In this document: positions 1 to 8,497 of the stretch, piece after piece
Layout: the number at the start of each line of letters is the position of its first letter
Numbering within the stretch: position 1 is the stretch's first letter
Origin: Allomuricauda sp. F6463D
GTDB lineage: Bacteria > Bacteroidota > Bacteroidia > Flavobacteriales > Flavobacteriaceae
Direction of reading: 5' to 3'
Length of the DNA stretch: 64,000 bases
NCBI RefSeq assembly: GCF_023015965.1
Contig: NZ_JALKAN010000002.1
Span: 992,001 to 1,056,000 of the forward strand
Program-made: the position numbers and the translations under genes
The notes under the pieces: generated by a model
Database searches by the model: none
The model's input: only the letters and a program-made list of their open reading frames with translations
What the model was told of the DNA's origin: nothing

Positions 1-267
1 GTCCCATACAACAACCGTTTCACGCTGGTTGGTAATTCCGATGGCAGCCATTTGAGATGCCTTAAGACCTTTTTTGCTCACTGCTTCGGCGGCCACACCT
101 GCTTGGGTAGACCAAATTTCATCCGGGTCGTGTTCCACCCATCCTGGTTTTGGGAATATTTGTGTGAATTCTTTCTGTGCGATGGAAATAATGGTTCCCT
201 TTTTGTCAAAGACCACGGCACGGGAACTGGTAGTACCTTGGTCCAATGCAAGGATGTATTGGTTCAT
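1..267 (-). CDS. glpK: Glycerol kinase, N-terminal part (cut by the window edge)
   Basis: Phosphorylates glycerol to sn-glycerol 3-phosphate with ATP in the cytoplasm. The reading frame on the minus strand starts with ATG at 265-267 and runs open to base 1, giving the first 89 residues. It begins [20 protein letters not shown], the phosphate-binding signature of FGGY-family glycerol kinases (DQGTTSSR), and continues through a [12 protein letters not shown] segment and a [13 protein letters not shown] segment, both typical of GlpK. The rest of the protein lies outside the window. It is divergent from the next gene with only 59 bases between the two starts. Identification is firm; only completeness is unknown. 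Confidence 0.93.
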   Translation of the reverse strand, partial: MNQYILALDQGTTSSRAVVFDKKGTIISIAQKEFTQIFPKPGWVEHDPDEIWSTQAGVAAEAVSKKGLKASQMAAIGITNQRETVVVWD

Positions 268-326
268 TTTATTAATTTAATGCGTTTGAATTTACTAAAA
301 TTAATTTGGGTTTTAAATCAATTTGT

Positions 327-863
327 ATGAGGAATACATATATAGCATTGCTTCGGGGTATTAACGTAGGTGGTCAAAAGAAAATGAAAATGATTGAGTT
401 AAGGGCTGTTATGGCAGAAGAAGGGTTTCAAAATGTAAAAACATACATTCAAAGTGGGAATATTGTTTTTGATTGTGATGAAACCAACCAAGAGAAACTT
501 GAAAATATTATAGTAAACGCTATTTGGCAGCATTTTGGGTTTAATGTGACAACTTTGGTCATTAAATATGATAAGCTTAAAAGAATTGTTCAATCAAATC
601 CTTTTACTTCCGTAAACTATGTTGAAAAAAGATACTACGTTATGCTCAAAAGACCACCGGAAGATTTATTGGTTAAGGACTTTAAGGAGCTGCATTTTCC
701 CAATGAGGATTTCCATTTAACCGATACCTGTGTTTATTTATTATGCAATGAAGGTTACGGGAAGGCAAAACTCAATAACAATCTTATTGAAAAGAAGTTG
801 AATGTGGAAGCCACCACTAGAAATGAAAAAACGATGAAGAAGCTTCTGCAAATGTCCACTTAA
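327..863 (+). CDS. DUF1697 family protein
   Basis: A 178-residue cytoplasmic protein of the DUF1697 family, whose biochemical function is not established. The start at 327 is preferred because family members begin with a YIALLRGINVGG segment right after the initiator Met; an upstream in-frame ATG at 306 would add seven unconserved residues. Visible family signatures are LRGINVGGQKKMKM near the N-terminus, the YIQSGNIVFD segment around residue 45, and a C-terminal TTRNEKTMKKLL segment that resembles the TARNWNTV end of the family. The 3' end overlaps the convergent TspO gene by four bases. Confidence 0.85.
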   Translation: MRNTYIALLRGINVGGQKKMKMIELRAVMAEEGFQNVKTYIQSGNIVFDCDETNQEKLENIIVNAIWQHFGFNVTTLVIKYDKLKRIVQSNPFTSVNYVEKRYYVMLKRPPEDLLVKDFKELHFPNEDFHLTDTCVYLLCNEGYGKAKLNNNLIEKKLNVEATTRNEKTMKKLLQMST

Positions 864-1336
864 GGATTGAGTTCCCAAATTTTATAATTTAGTGCAGCGG
901 CAAATGCTACCCATATCACATAAGGAATCATCATATATGCGGCAGGCTTGCTAATTACCCTAAACCATTTTATCGTCAATATAATCATGGTCAACAAGGC
1001 TAAAATGACCACTAGTCCAAGAAGAGGATTTCTCAATCCAAAAAATACAATGCTCCAAAGCGCGTTCAACAACAACTGGAATACAAAATGATAAAGGGCA
1101 GATTTTACCCAGATATGGTGATATCCTTTGGACCAAACCATCCCGGCCGAAATTCCCATTAAAATGTAAAGGGTGGTCCAAACGGGTGCGAAAAGCCAGC
1201 TAGGCGGCGTAAACGAAGGTTTGTTGAGTGTTAGGTACCAATCGTTTACAGAGCTTTGGGTGGCTATGCTGGATAGGAATCCAATGGCGAGGCAGACCAA
1301 GACGCATATGGATATGTAAAAAAGTCTTTTTTTCAT
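860..1336 (-). CDS. tspO: TspO/MBR family tryptophan-rich sensory protein
   Basis: A 158-residue integral membrane protein with five predicted transmembrane helices, the standard TspO/PBR architecture. Signatures are W-Y-x-x-L-x-K-P-S-F-x-P-P (residues about 33-46), FAPVWTTLYILMGISAG just after it, and the ALNYKIWELNP C-terminus; the protein is rich in Trp. Family members bind porphyrins and cholesterol-like ligands and have been linked to tetrapyrrole and stress signalling, but the physiological role in flavobacteria is not known. The gene is monocistronic and convergent with the DUF1697 gene, overlapping its end by four bases. Confidence 0.93.
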   Translation of the reverse strand: MKKRLFYISICVLVCLAIGFLSSIATQSSVNDWYLTLNKPSFTPPSWLFAPVWTTLYILMGISAGMVWSKGYHHIWVKSALYHFVFQLLLNALWSIVFFGLRNPLLGLVVILALLTMIILTIKWFRVISKPAAYMMIPYVIWVAFAAALNYKIWELNP

Positions 1337-1403
1337 GGCTGGTGGAACTTCAACTAAAATAAGAATTTATTTCATTCCAATTTCCAGTAAGTTTGTCGCT
1401 GCT

Positions 1404-1411
1404 TATATTTG
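1404..1411 (+). promoter_or_regulatory. Candidate -7 box upstream of mvaD
   Basis: TATATTTG matches the Bacteroidota -7 consensus TAnnTTTG exactly and sits 18 bases ahead of the mvaD ATG at 1430. No good -33 TTTG is seen at the usual distance, as the nearest (1392-1395) is too close. This is a motif match only. Confidence 0.35.
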
Positions 1412-1429
1412 TTCAAATAGCCAAGCCCA

Positions 1430-2515
1430 ATGACTGAAAAAGATTTTTTGCCCGGTGCATATCAAAAAATGCCAAAACACGGCAAAGTAACTTGGAAAGC
1501 ACCCAGCAATATTGCCCTGGTAAAATATTGGGGTAAGAAACCGGTTCAGATTCCAGCCAATCCATCGATCAGTTTTACATTGGACTCTTGTGCAACCACT
1601 ACCTCTGTATCTTTTGAAAAAAAAGCTGACAGTGAACTGTTTTCGTTTGACTTGTTGTTCGAAGGAAAGCCTAAGGATGATTTTAAACCCAAAATCCTGA
1701 CTTTTTTGGAGCGAATTGAAAAATATGTACCTTTTTTAAAAGCGTATCATTTTACCATAGAAACCTCCAATTCCTTTCCTCATAGCAGTGGTATTGCATC
1801 GTCAGCCAGTGGCATGGCGGCTCTTTCGTTATGCTTGATGGATATTGAAAGCCAATTGAATCCAAGCTTGGATAATGGATTGTTCAACGCTAAAGCATCG
1901 TTTTTGGCACGTTTGGGGTCGGGTAGTGCATGCCGTAGCATAAAAGGCAATTTAGTGCAATGGGGTATGCATAAAAATATACCCAATAGTTCCGATTTGT
2001 ACGGAATTGAATATCCGTTTGAGGTGGATTCTGTATTTATGAGTTATTGTGATACCATTTTATTGGTACACAAAGGACAAAAGCAGGTGAGCAGCACGGT
2101 GGGGCATCAGTTGATGCACGGACACCCGTATGCCGAAAATAGATTTCGGCAAGCATTTTCCAATTTGGATACACTTAAGGCTATTTTGGCAAGCGGAAAT
2201 TTGGAGGAATTTATTAAACTGGTGGAAAGTGAAGCATTGACCCTACATGCCATGATGATGACCAGTATGCCTTATTTTATATTGATGAAACCCGCTACCT
2301 TGGAAATCATAAACAAAATATGGCAATACCGAGAAGAAACGAAAACACCTGTATGTTTTACTTTGGATGCGGGAGCCAATGTTCACTTACTATACCCGGC
2401 ATCTGTCAAAGAAGAAGTAATGGAATTTATTCAAAATGAACTGGTAGAACATTGCGAAAACGGACAATACATTCATGATCGGGTAGGGATGGGAGCCACC
2501 AAAATAAAAGGCTAA
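1430..2515 (+). CDS. mvaD: Diphosphomevalonate decarboxylase
   Basis: Catalyses ATP-dependent decarboxylation of mevalonate 5-diphosphate to isopentenyl diphosphate, the last step of the mevalonate pathway. The 361-residue protein is GHMP-fold. APSNIALVKYWGKK (about 24-37) is the substrate-binding start of the family, PHSSGIASSASGMAAL (about 117-132) is the ATP-binding loop, RLGSGSACRS (about 161-170) is a decarboxylase signature, and a TLDAGANVH segment near residue 318 is the C-terminal active-site strand. It leads a rightward isoprenoid group with the mevalonate kinase at 2650 and the UbiA prenyltransferase at 3599. A hairpin follows its stop codon, so it may be a separate transcript from the kinase. 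Identification is firm. Confidence 0.95.
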   Translation: MTEKDFLPGAYQKMPKHGKVTWKAPSNIALVKYWGKKPVQIPANPSISFTLDSCATTTSVSFEKKADSELFSFDLLFEGKPKDDFKPKILTFLERIEKYVPFLKAYHFTIETSNSFPHSSGIASSASGMAALSLCLMDIESQLNPSLDNGLFNAKASFLARLGSGSACRSIKGNLVQWGMHKNIPNSSDLYGIEYPFEVDSVFMSYCDTILLVHKGQKQVSSTVGHQLMHGHPYAENRFRQAFSNLDTLKAILASGNLEEFIKLVESEALTLHAMMMTSMPYFILMKPATLEIINKIWQYREETKTPVCFTLDAGANVHLLYPASVKEEVMEFIQNELVEHCENGQYIHDRVGMGATKIKG

Positions 2516-2540
2516 AGATGAACAGCAAAGCCTTTTTTTT
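2506..2540 (+). terminator. Rho-independent terminator after mvaD
   Basis: AAAAGGC (2506-2512) pairs with GCCTTTT (2530-2536) and is followed by a T-run through 2540. The left arm overlaps the last mvaD codons and the loop is about 17 bases, so the stem is modest. Confidence 0.55.
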
Positions 2541-2649
2541 ACGTTATTTGCCATGATTTTAGATGGTTGGAACAATTTTAAAGATAAAATTGAGTTGTTT
2601 ATCTAATTTTACCAAACATTAAACAAAATTTGTTTGTATCTTAGTACTT

Positions 2650-3588
2650 ATGAAAGGTCCACTATTTTATTCTAAGATTTTATTGTTCGGGGAGTACGGT
2701 ATTATTAAAGACTCCAAGGGACTTTCAATACCCTACAATTTTTTCAAAGGCGCACTTAAAAGGGACAAGAACAATTCCGAAATGGCCCAAGAATCCAATA
2801 GGAGCTTAAAGAGTTTTGCAGGCTACCTAAAAATGCTTGAACTTAAAGAGGAAGGTTTGGTCTCATTTGATATTGAAGCTTTGGAAAAAGATGTGGCCAA
2901 TGGAATGTATTTTGATAGTTCCATTCCTCAAGGTTACGGTATTGGTAGTAGTGGTGCTTTGGTAGCGGCTATTTATGATCGCTATGCTTTGGACAAAATC
3001 ACGGTTTTGGAAAACTTGACTCGTGAAAAACTACTTCAACTGAAAGAGATTTTTGGGAAAATGGAATCCTTTTTTCATGGTAAATCTTCTGGATTGGACC
3101 CTTTGAACAGTTATTTGAGTTTACCTATCCTAATCAATTCCAAGGATAATATCGAGTCTACCAGTATTCCTTCACAAAATACCGAGGGAAAAGGAGCTGT
3201 ATTTTTATTGGACAGTGGTATCACGGGTGAAACAGCTCCCATGGTGCAATTGTTTATGGAGAACATGAAGCAGGAAGGTTTCCGTAATATAATCAAGAAC
3301 CAGTTTGTAAAACATACGGATGCCTGTGTGGAAGATTTCTTGAACGGCAATGTAAAGTCGTTGTTCGGGAATCTAAAACAACTTTCGCACGTAGTATTCG
3401 ACCACTTTAAGCCCATGATTCCATCAAAGTTTCATCAACTGTGGCAAAATGGGATCGAAACTAACGATTACTATCTAAAACTTTGTGGTTCTGGGGGCGG
3501 CGGTTACATATTGGGCTTTACCCAAGACTTGGAAAAGGCAAAAAAAGCACTAAAGGGCCATAGATTGGAAGTAGTGTACAACTTCTAA
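2650..3588 (+). CDS. Mevalonate kinase-like GHMP kinase
   Basis: Probably phosphorylates mevalonate, the first kinase step of the mevalonate pathway. The 312-residue protein has a GHMP N-terminus (YSKILLFGEYGII, about 7-19), the glycine-rich ATP loop PQGYGIGSSGAL (about 93-106), FHGKSSGLDPLNSYLSLP around residues 138-155 (the mevalonate kinase G/SxSGxD segment), and a C-terminal LCGSGGGGYILGF motif (about 278-290). It lies 134 bases after mvaD and ten bases ahead of the UbiA gene, with which it is probably cotranscribed. A second GHMP kinase sits at 52591. Assignment of this one to mevalonate and the other to phosphomevalonate is inference from context and motifs. Confidence 0.85.
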   Translation: MKGPLFYSKILLFGEYGIIKDSKGLSIPYNFFKGALKRDKNNSEMAQESNRSLKSFAGYLKMLELKEEGLVSFDIEALEKDVANGMYFDSSIPQGYGIGSSGALVAAIYDRYALDKITVLENLTREKLLQLKEIFGKMESFFHGKSSGLDPLNSYLSLPILINSKDNIESTSIPSQNTEGKGAVFLLDSGITGETAPMVQLFMENMKQEGFRNIIKNQFVKHTDACVEDFLNGNVKSLFGNLKQLSHVVFDHFKPMIPSKFHQLWQNGIETNDYYLKLCGSGGGGYILGFTQDLEKAKKALKGHRLEVVYNF

Positions 3589-3598
3589 AAGCAAATCC

Positions 3599-4504
3599 AT
3601 GCTTAGTAGAAAAAACAAACTAGTGCTTTTTAAGCTGCTGAGTCTGTTTTCTGTAGTAAGGGGTTACAACATCCTTGTAATTACCTTGGCCCAGTACTTG
3701 GCATCCATTTATATTTTATCTCCGAATACTCCTCTGCGAGAGGTTGTATTCGATTTGAATTTGTTCCTTATCATTACCGCTTCGGCTCTTACTATTGCAA
3801 GTGGGTACATCATAAATAATTTTTATGATGCAGAAAAAGACCTTATCAATAAACCCACCAAAAGTATGTTAGATCGCTTGGTGAGCCAACGATTTAAACT
3901 AACCACTTATTTTATACTCAATTTTTTAGCGGTTTTTGCAGCCAGTTACATTTCGTTTAGGGCAGTGTTGTTTTTCTCTGCCTATATATTTGGTATTTGG
4001 TTATACTCCCATAAACTAAAACGTATACCACTTTTAGGTAATTTGGTGTCTTCTACTTTGGCCATAACTCCATTTTTTGTGGTGTTTGTGTATTACCAGA
4101 ACTTCCAAACGGTAATTTTTGTCCATGCCATGTTCTTGTTTTTATTGATTTTGGCCCGCGAAATGATCAAAGACTTGGAAAGCATGCCCGGTGATATGGC
4201 ACAGAATTATAAGACCATACCTATTATCTACGGTCTAAAAGTGTCAAAAGCCATAATTTCCTTGTTGATAGGTCTTACGTTGATTCCTGCACTTTTGTTG
4301 ATCAAAACATTTGATGTTGGCTATATGTACCTGTATTTTATGGCCTGTATTGTACTTTTGGTACTCTTTCTGGTACTACTTTGGAGGGCGGATGGAAAAA
4401 AACATTACGTTTGGCTCCACAATATCATTAAATTTATTATTGTGGCCGGGGTTTTCAGTATCCTGTTGATTGATGTAGATGTGGTACTGAACCGAATATT
4501 GTAA
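3599..4504 (+). CDS. UbiA-family prenyltransferase (GGGP geranylgeranyltransferase-like)
   Basis: An integral membrane prenyltransferase of 301 residues with about eight hydrophobic helices. It transfers a polyprenyl group from its diphosphate to an acceptor. Both Asp-rich Mg-diphosphate motifs are visible: NNFYDAEKDLINKP (about 73-86) and REMIKDLE (about 188-195). Flavobacterial homologues are usually annotated as geranylgeranylglycerol-phosphate geranylgeranyltransferases, after archaeal lipid enzymes, but the true acceptor in this group is not established and a quinone precursor is also possible. It starts ten bases after mevalonate kinase, which fits use of the isoprenoid product of the same locus. 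Confidence 0.82.
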   Translation: MLSRKNKLVLFKLLSLFSVVRGYNILVITLAQYLASIYILSPNTPLREVVFDLNLFLIITASALTIASGYIINNFYDAEKDLINKPTKSMLDRLVSQRFKLTTYFILNFLAVFAASYISFRAVLFFSAYIFGIWLYSHKLKRIPLLGNLVSSTLAITPFFVVFVYYQNFQTVIFVHAMFLFLLILAREMIKDLESMPGDMAQNYKTIPIIYGLKVSKAIISLLIGLTLIPALLLIKTFDVGYMYLYFMACIVLLVLFLVLLWRADGKKHYVWLHNIIKFIIVAGVFSILLIDVDVVLNRIL

Positions 4505-4523
4505 TTATTTGTCCTTTAGATTT

Positions 4524-4549
4524 TTTGGAACTTAAAAAGAGTACATTTG
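4524..4549 (+). promoter_or_regulatory. Candidate promoter for the pseudouridine synthase gene
   Basis: TACATTTG (4542-4549) matches the Bacteroidota -7 consensus TAnnTTTG, with TTTG at 4524-4527 as a possible -33 box, though the 14-base spacer is shorter than usual. If used, transcription would begin around 4556, which supports the ATG at 4567 over the upstream TTG at 4525. Confidence 0.4.
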
Positions 4550-4566
4550 CACAAAAAATACGACTG

Positions 4567-5409
4567 ATGGCGAAATCAGACAATAGTAAAGGTAAAAGAC
4601 CTTCCAAGAACTTCCAAAAAGGAGATAATAAGAAGCCGTTTGGCAAAAGAAGCTCCTCAAAACCAAGACAGAGCACTCTCCATAAAAAATCCAACCCCGA
4701 TGAAATTCGATTGAACCGGTACATTGCGAATGCAGGTATTTGTTCTAGACGGGAAGCGGATACATTTATAGCTGCCGGAAGTGTTACGGTAAATGGGAAG
4801 ACGATTACCGAAATGGGATTTAAGGTGAAACGTTCCGATGATGTTCGTTTTGATGGGAAACGACTTAACTTGGAAAAGAAGGAATATATTTTACTGAACA
4901 AACCCAAGAATTTTATCACCACCACAAGTGATGAAAAAGGACGACGCACCGTAATGGAACTTATTTCCAGCGCGTCGAACAATCGTTTGTTGCCCGTAGG
5001 CCGATTGGATAGGAATACTACTGGACTATTACTTTTTACAAATGATGGTGACCTAACCAAAAAACTGACTCATCCCAAACACAATGTGCGTAAAATTTAC
5101 CATGTGCATTTGGACAATAGCCTTAGTTTGGCGGATTTGCATAAAATTGAGGCAGGTCTGGAATTGGAAGATGGGCCCATAACCGTAGATGGTGTTAGTT
5201 TTATACAGGGTGTTCCAAAGCGCGAAGTTGGAATAGAATTACACAGCGGACGTAACCGTATTGTACGCCGTATTTTTGAACATTTGGGCTATACCGTTAC
5301 CAAATTGGACCGTGTTATTTTCGCGGGACTCACCAAAAAAGATTTGCCTCGTGGCCATTGGAGACATTTGACCGAGCAAGAAGTGGTTAATTTGAAGAAT
5401 ATTAAATAG
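4567..5409 (+). CDS. RsuA/RluB-family rRNA pseudouridine synthase
   Basis: Isomerises a specific uridine of ribosomal RNA to pseudouridine. The 280-residue protein has a basic low-complexity N-terminus of about 40 residues rich in Lys, Ser and Pro, common in Bacteroidota members and probably RNA-binding. This is followed by an S4 domain (RLNRYIANAGICSRREAD) and the catalytic domain with the GRLDRNTTGLLLFTNDG motif, whose Asp148 is the expected nucleophile. The C-terminal HSGRNRIVRRIFEHLGY segment is typical of RluB/RluE/RsuA. The start at 4567 is chosen over an in-frame TTG at 4525 because that region carries the promoter-like box. The exact rRNA target cannot be read from sequence. Confidence 0.92.
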   Translation: MAKSDNSKGKRPSKNFQKGDNKKPFGKRSSSKPRQSTLHKKSNPDEIRLNRYIANAGICSRREADTFIAAGSVTVNGKTITEMGFKVKRSDDVRFDGKRLNLEKKEYILLNKPKNFITTTSDEKGRRTVMELISSASNNRLLPVGRLDRNTTGLLLFTNDGDLTKKLTHPKHNVRKIYHVHLDNSLSLADLHKIEAGLELEDGPITVDGVSFIQGVPKREVGIELHSGRNRIVRRIFEHLGYTVTKLDRVIFAGLTKKDLPRGHWRHLTEQEVVNLKNIK

Positions 5410-5427
5410 TTCGGTTTTTGGGGGAGC

Positions 5428-5523
5428 TTACATTTTAGGCGCTGTATTTTGGTTATGCTCACATCCAATGAGGAAAATGGACATTAAAACCATTAGACAA
5501 ACAACTATTTTTAAATTATTCAT
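5428..5523 (-). CDS. Micro-lipoprotein, 31 residues
   Basis: A short minus-strand frame with ATG at 5521-5523 and TAA at 5428-5430 encodes MNNLKIVVCLMVLMSIFLIGC followed by ten polar residues. The first 20 residues are a complete lipoprotein signal (one Lys, a hydrophobic stretch, then LIGC as lipobox with Cys21). After cleavage the mature peptide would be an 11-residue lipidated tail, CEHNQNTAPKM. Entericidin-like micro-lipoproteins have this layout, but no sequence relationship is claimed. It fills most of an otherwise empty 236-base gap. No strong ribosome-binding site is seen, which is normal here. Confidence 0.55.
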   Translation of the reverse strand: MNNLKIVVCLMVLMSIFLIGCEHNQNTAPKM

Positions 5524-5645
5524 AATGGTTGGTTTAAATTGCAGATAATATTTAAAGGAGTGGTTTTTTTTTAATTATTATATTGGTAACTGACCGAAGT
5601 TGATGAATTTAAACCGAAAAAAAATGGAGGTACTTGGTGTATGGA

Positions 5646-5936
5646 TTATTTCATATCCATTTTTACACCTTGGAGTAGAAATTCAAAAAGGCCTTCCATA
5701 TCTATAATCGTCCAAACAATTGGAGTTAAGAACAATAGATAGATTATATACAAAAGCATTCTGTTTTTTCTTTTCGACAATTTATTTAATGCTATGTAAA
5801 TCAATACATAGAAAACGGCAATAATTCCGAAGGCAATGGCAAATAGTGGCATAAATCCACCCATTAGTAAAGCCGCTATACAAAGTATAGCAAGAAGTAT
5901 GGCCAGTACCAGAGAAGAAATTTTGATGATTTTCAT
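5646..5936 (-). CDS. Small membrane protein, function unknown
   Basis: A 96-residue protein with three hydrophobic segments (about 7-28, 30-50 and 59-77) separated by a short basic stretch KLSKRKNRM, so the segment after it is probably the last inner-membrane helix. I recognise no family. It starts with MKIIKISSLVLAILLAIL, a plausible first transmembrane helix. The gene stands alone between the micro-lipoprotein and the DUF5916 gene, all leftward. It could be a genuine orphan membrane protein; hydrophobic composition and absence of any better overlapping frame support it. Confidence 0.6.
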   Translation of the reverse strand: MKIIKISSLVLAILLAILCIAALLMGGFMPLFAIAFGIIAVFYVLIYIALNKLSKRKNRMLLYIIYLLFLTPIVWTIIDMEGLFEFLLQGVKMDMK

Positions 5937-6062
5937 ATGCGGTATTTAATAAGATGCTTATTGTAGAAGTTAAGTACGCAAATTTATTTGAATTGATTAA
6001 GGAGGAATGTACGGATGCCTCTTTCGAATTGACGGATTGTATCACATCAAGAATAAATTCAA

Positions 6063-8252
6063 TCAGCGATTAAACCAATAGGTAAACTTTAGTGTCAACG
6101 ACCATAAATTGCCTTCCAATAGGGATAATTGTTCGTTGTTGTTGAATACCAAGAAGAGATCGGAGGCTGGGGCGTAGCGCCATTGTAGTCGGGAGTTGAT
6201 GCCAAAACTATTGATTTGTTCATTGTATTGGAACAAGTTGGACCAAAACAATTTATTGGTAAAAGTAATATCGGCTTCGGTACCAACGAGCCAAAAATCC
6301 GTGGTATGCCACGGGTCTGGCAAATCCAAATTATTGTAGCTGAGGTTTACGCCTAAACTTACATATGGTTGAAAACGATACCCTAGTTCGGCATTTATGT
6401 TGGTGCGATAACCGCTTGAAAAATAGCGGCCCAATCGCGTGGACAAATTATAGGTAAAAAGGCTTTTGGGACGCGAATTATACGAGATATAAACACCGTT
6501 CCAATGGTGTTGTGTGCCTGCTTCCAATTGCTCCCTGCCCATGTTGGTGGGGTCAAAAGGGGCCAAAAGATGTACATATTCATTAAAAATATCGAAATTA
6601 AAAGAGCTTCGGTCCAAAAGGTTTAGTCCATAACCAAAAATAGATACATAATCTGTGGAATTAAAATTAGGGTTGAAATAATAAAATCCCGTGAATTGTG
6701 GACCATGGCTTACGACTTTTTTACTTGGAGGTAAAAACTGATAGCCTACAGAGCCTTCTAACTTTATGTAATTTTTCCGCGGCACAAAACCCACTTCAGA
6801 AACAAAGTTCTCCGAAATATATTCCTGTTGCGCACGCCAATTCCAGTTACGGCTACTATATGCTAAATGGGCCCCCTGTGCAAAACCGTTATAAGAAGTA
6901 TCGGGTCCAAAAGATTTGAGCATAAAAACCTTGCCATTGTATTTATTGTCCGCGGAGGCTAAGTTATATTCCAATCCCAAATTTCGGTTGAATTTGGTGT
7001 ACTCCGTCTTTAAGCTGTCCGAGAGGGCGTCATAGTCTAAAGATTCTTTATTCACGAACATCAACCCAATGTTGGAACGAGAAAACACTTTTTGTTGCAA
7101 TGAAAGCACAGCAAAGTTTTGACTGGGGAGTCCCGTTTCGTCCATTTTGTCAGTCTGCATGTCCATCACCCCCAAACGGAGATTTCGATTAATGTTGCCA
7201 CTCACACGGGCACCTGCAATAATGGGTACGCCCAAACCTATCCTCCGTGAAAAAAATGGACGAATCTCATCATATCCAAAACTAGCAAAGAGGTCGGCAT
7301 TTTCTAGGAAAAACTGGCGCCTTTCAGGAAAAAAGAGCTCAAAACGAGTTAAATTGGCTACTTGTCGGTCGGCTTCTACCTGCGAAAAATCTGGGTTGAT
7401 GGTGAGGTCGAGATTCAAGGATGAGGTGAGTCCTAATTTTACATCGCCCCCAACTTTAAATTCATCTTTGTAGGCAATGTCATCAATACTGGAATTGCCC
7501 ATCGTACCCAATACATATGGAATAATGGAATAGTTGAGACCTTGTTCGGGTGGAGGATTGTCCCATACCATAGTTCCGGTATAGGCTAGGGAAGAGGTGG
7601 AGAATTGTCTTGGTATTGGGGTCCAGCTCGATTTTTCGTTTGTGCTAAGATCTAGCCTAGCAAAATTCACTCCCCATTCTTTTACTCCTTTTTCATATCT
7701 GATGGATTTAAAGGGAATGGCCATCTCCACTATCCATTTGTCTTCGTAATTCTGAACTTCGGACACCCATTTACTGTCCCAATTAAGGTCTATGTTTCCT
7801 CCGTTGGACATAGTTCCGTCTCGCTGTGCCCCATAAGCGTTTGCACCAAAGCTAAATCCCGTAGTTTGATTGTTGAATGGATCCATGACCCACAAGAAAT
7901 TATCGTTGCCGTCAAAGGAAAAATCCCTACGGAGTGATTCCACTACGTAAGTATTTCCGGGCGTTTTATAAAAGGTGGCCAAAAGATAGAGATGTTTATC
8001 ATCATAAGCCATTTTTACCTCAGATGGCTGGGTTGCCTTGCGGTCATCCATGGGCATCACCATAAAAAAATCTTGGACTGCCTCTGCTTTCTGCCATGTA
8101 GCCTCATCTCCCTTGCCATCTATGGTAAATGTTTCAGCGGTTTTAAATAGATGGATTTTGTAATCGGCATTCTTCTTTTGGGCATAAGAAAACTCACAAA
8201 AGAACATAGCTAGTACTACGAAAACGGAGGTGGGAGAGGCTGGTTTAATCAT
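6063..8252 (-). CDS. DUF5916 outer-membrane protein with CBM9-like domain
   Basis: A 729-residue exported protein. The start at 8252 gives a clean signal peptide (MIKPASPTSVFVVLAMFF, cleavage near SYAQ); the longer frame from 8300 adds 16 residues before it. An N-terminal carbohydrate-binding family 9-like sandwich (about 30-220, with FTIDGKGDEATWQKA and a VEMAIPFKSIRYE segment) is followed by a DUF5916 region rich in alternating strands with aromatic residues. It ends in LTLKFTYWFNR, a typical barrel terminus with an aromatic residue near the end. Such proteins are common in Bacteroidota and are thought to be outer-membrane barrels; substrates are unknown. It appears monocistronic. Confidence 0.85.
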   Translation of the reverse strand: MIKPASPTSVFVVLAMFFCEFSYAQKKNADYKIHLFKTAETFTIDGKGDEATWQKAEAVQDFFMVMPMDDRKATQPSEVKMAYDDKHLYLLATFYKTPGNTYVVESLRRDFSFDGNDNFLWVMDPFNNQTTGFSFGANAYGAQRDGTMSNGGNIDLNWDSKWVSEVQNYEDKWIVEMAIPFKSIRYEKGVKEWGVNFARLDLSTNEKSSWTPIPRQFSTSSLAYTGTMVWDNPPPEQGLNYSIIPYVLGTMGNSSIDDIAYKDEFKVGGDVKLGLTSSLNLDLTINPDFSQVEADRQVANLTRFELFFPERRQFFLENADLFASFGYDEIRPFFSRRIGLGVPIIAGARVSGNINRNLRLGVMDMQTDKMDETGLPSQNFAVLSLQQKVFSRSNIGLMFVNKESLDYDALSDSLKTEYTKFNRNLGLEYNLASADNKYNGKVFMLKSFGPDTSYNGFAQGAHLAYSSRNWNWRAQQEYISENFVSEVGFVPRKNYIKLEGSVGYQFLPPSKKVVSHGPQFTGFYYFNPNFNSTDYVSIFGYGLNLLDRSSFNFDIFNEYVHLLAPFDPTNMGREQLEAGTQHHWNGVYISYNSRPKSLFTYNLSTRLGRYFSSGYRTNINAELGYRFQPYVSLGVNLSYNNLDLPDPWHTTDFWLVGTEADITFTNKLFWSNLFQYNEQINSFGINSRLQWRYAPASDLFLVFNNNEQLSLLEGNLWSLTLKFTYWFNR

Positions 8253-8465
8253 TGTAAGTTTAGTGCGGTAAAAGTAATAATTTACTTTTATTTTTAACAA
8301 TGAATCAAAATATAGGTGTTTAAGTTGTGTAAAATTATGGAATTATCAATGAGTTTTTTATAAAGTGTATAAACTGACCTATACTTTGGAAGGCTTACCC
8401 CCATATTCATTGAAAGTATCCCATAAAAATCATACCATCTATATACGAACTATATGAGCGGTGCA

Positions 8466-8480
8466 CGAGTGTGACACTCG
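8466..8480. repeat. 15-bp perfect palindrome
   Basis: CGAGTGTGACACTCG reads as two 7-base complementary arms around a central G, located 18 bases beyond the argH stop codon. It lacks a U-tract on either side, so it is not a normal terminator. It could be a binding site or a structured 3' end. Confidence 0.4.
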
Positions 8481-8497
8481 CCAACAATACTTTTGTA

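Noticed and set aside
4455..5060. A 201-residue minus-strand frame opposite the pseudouridine synthase
   Set aside because: It overlaps the well-supported gene on the other strand and shows no domain.
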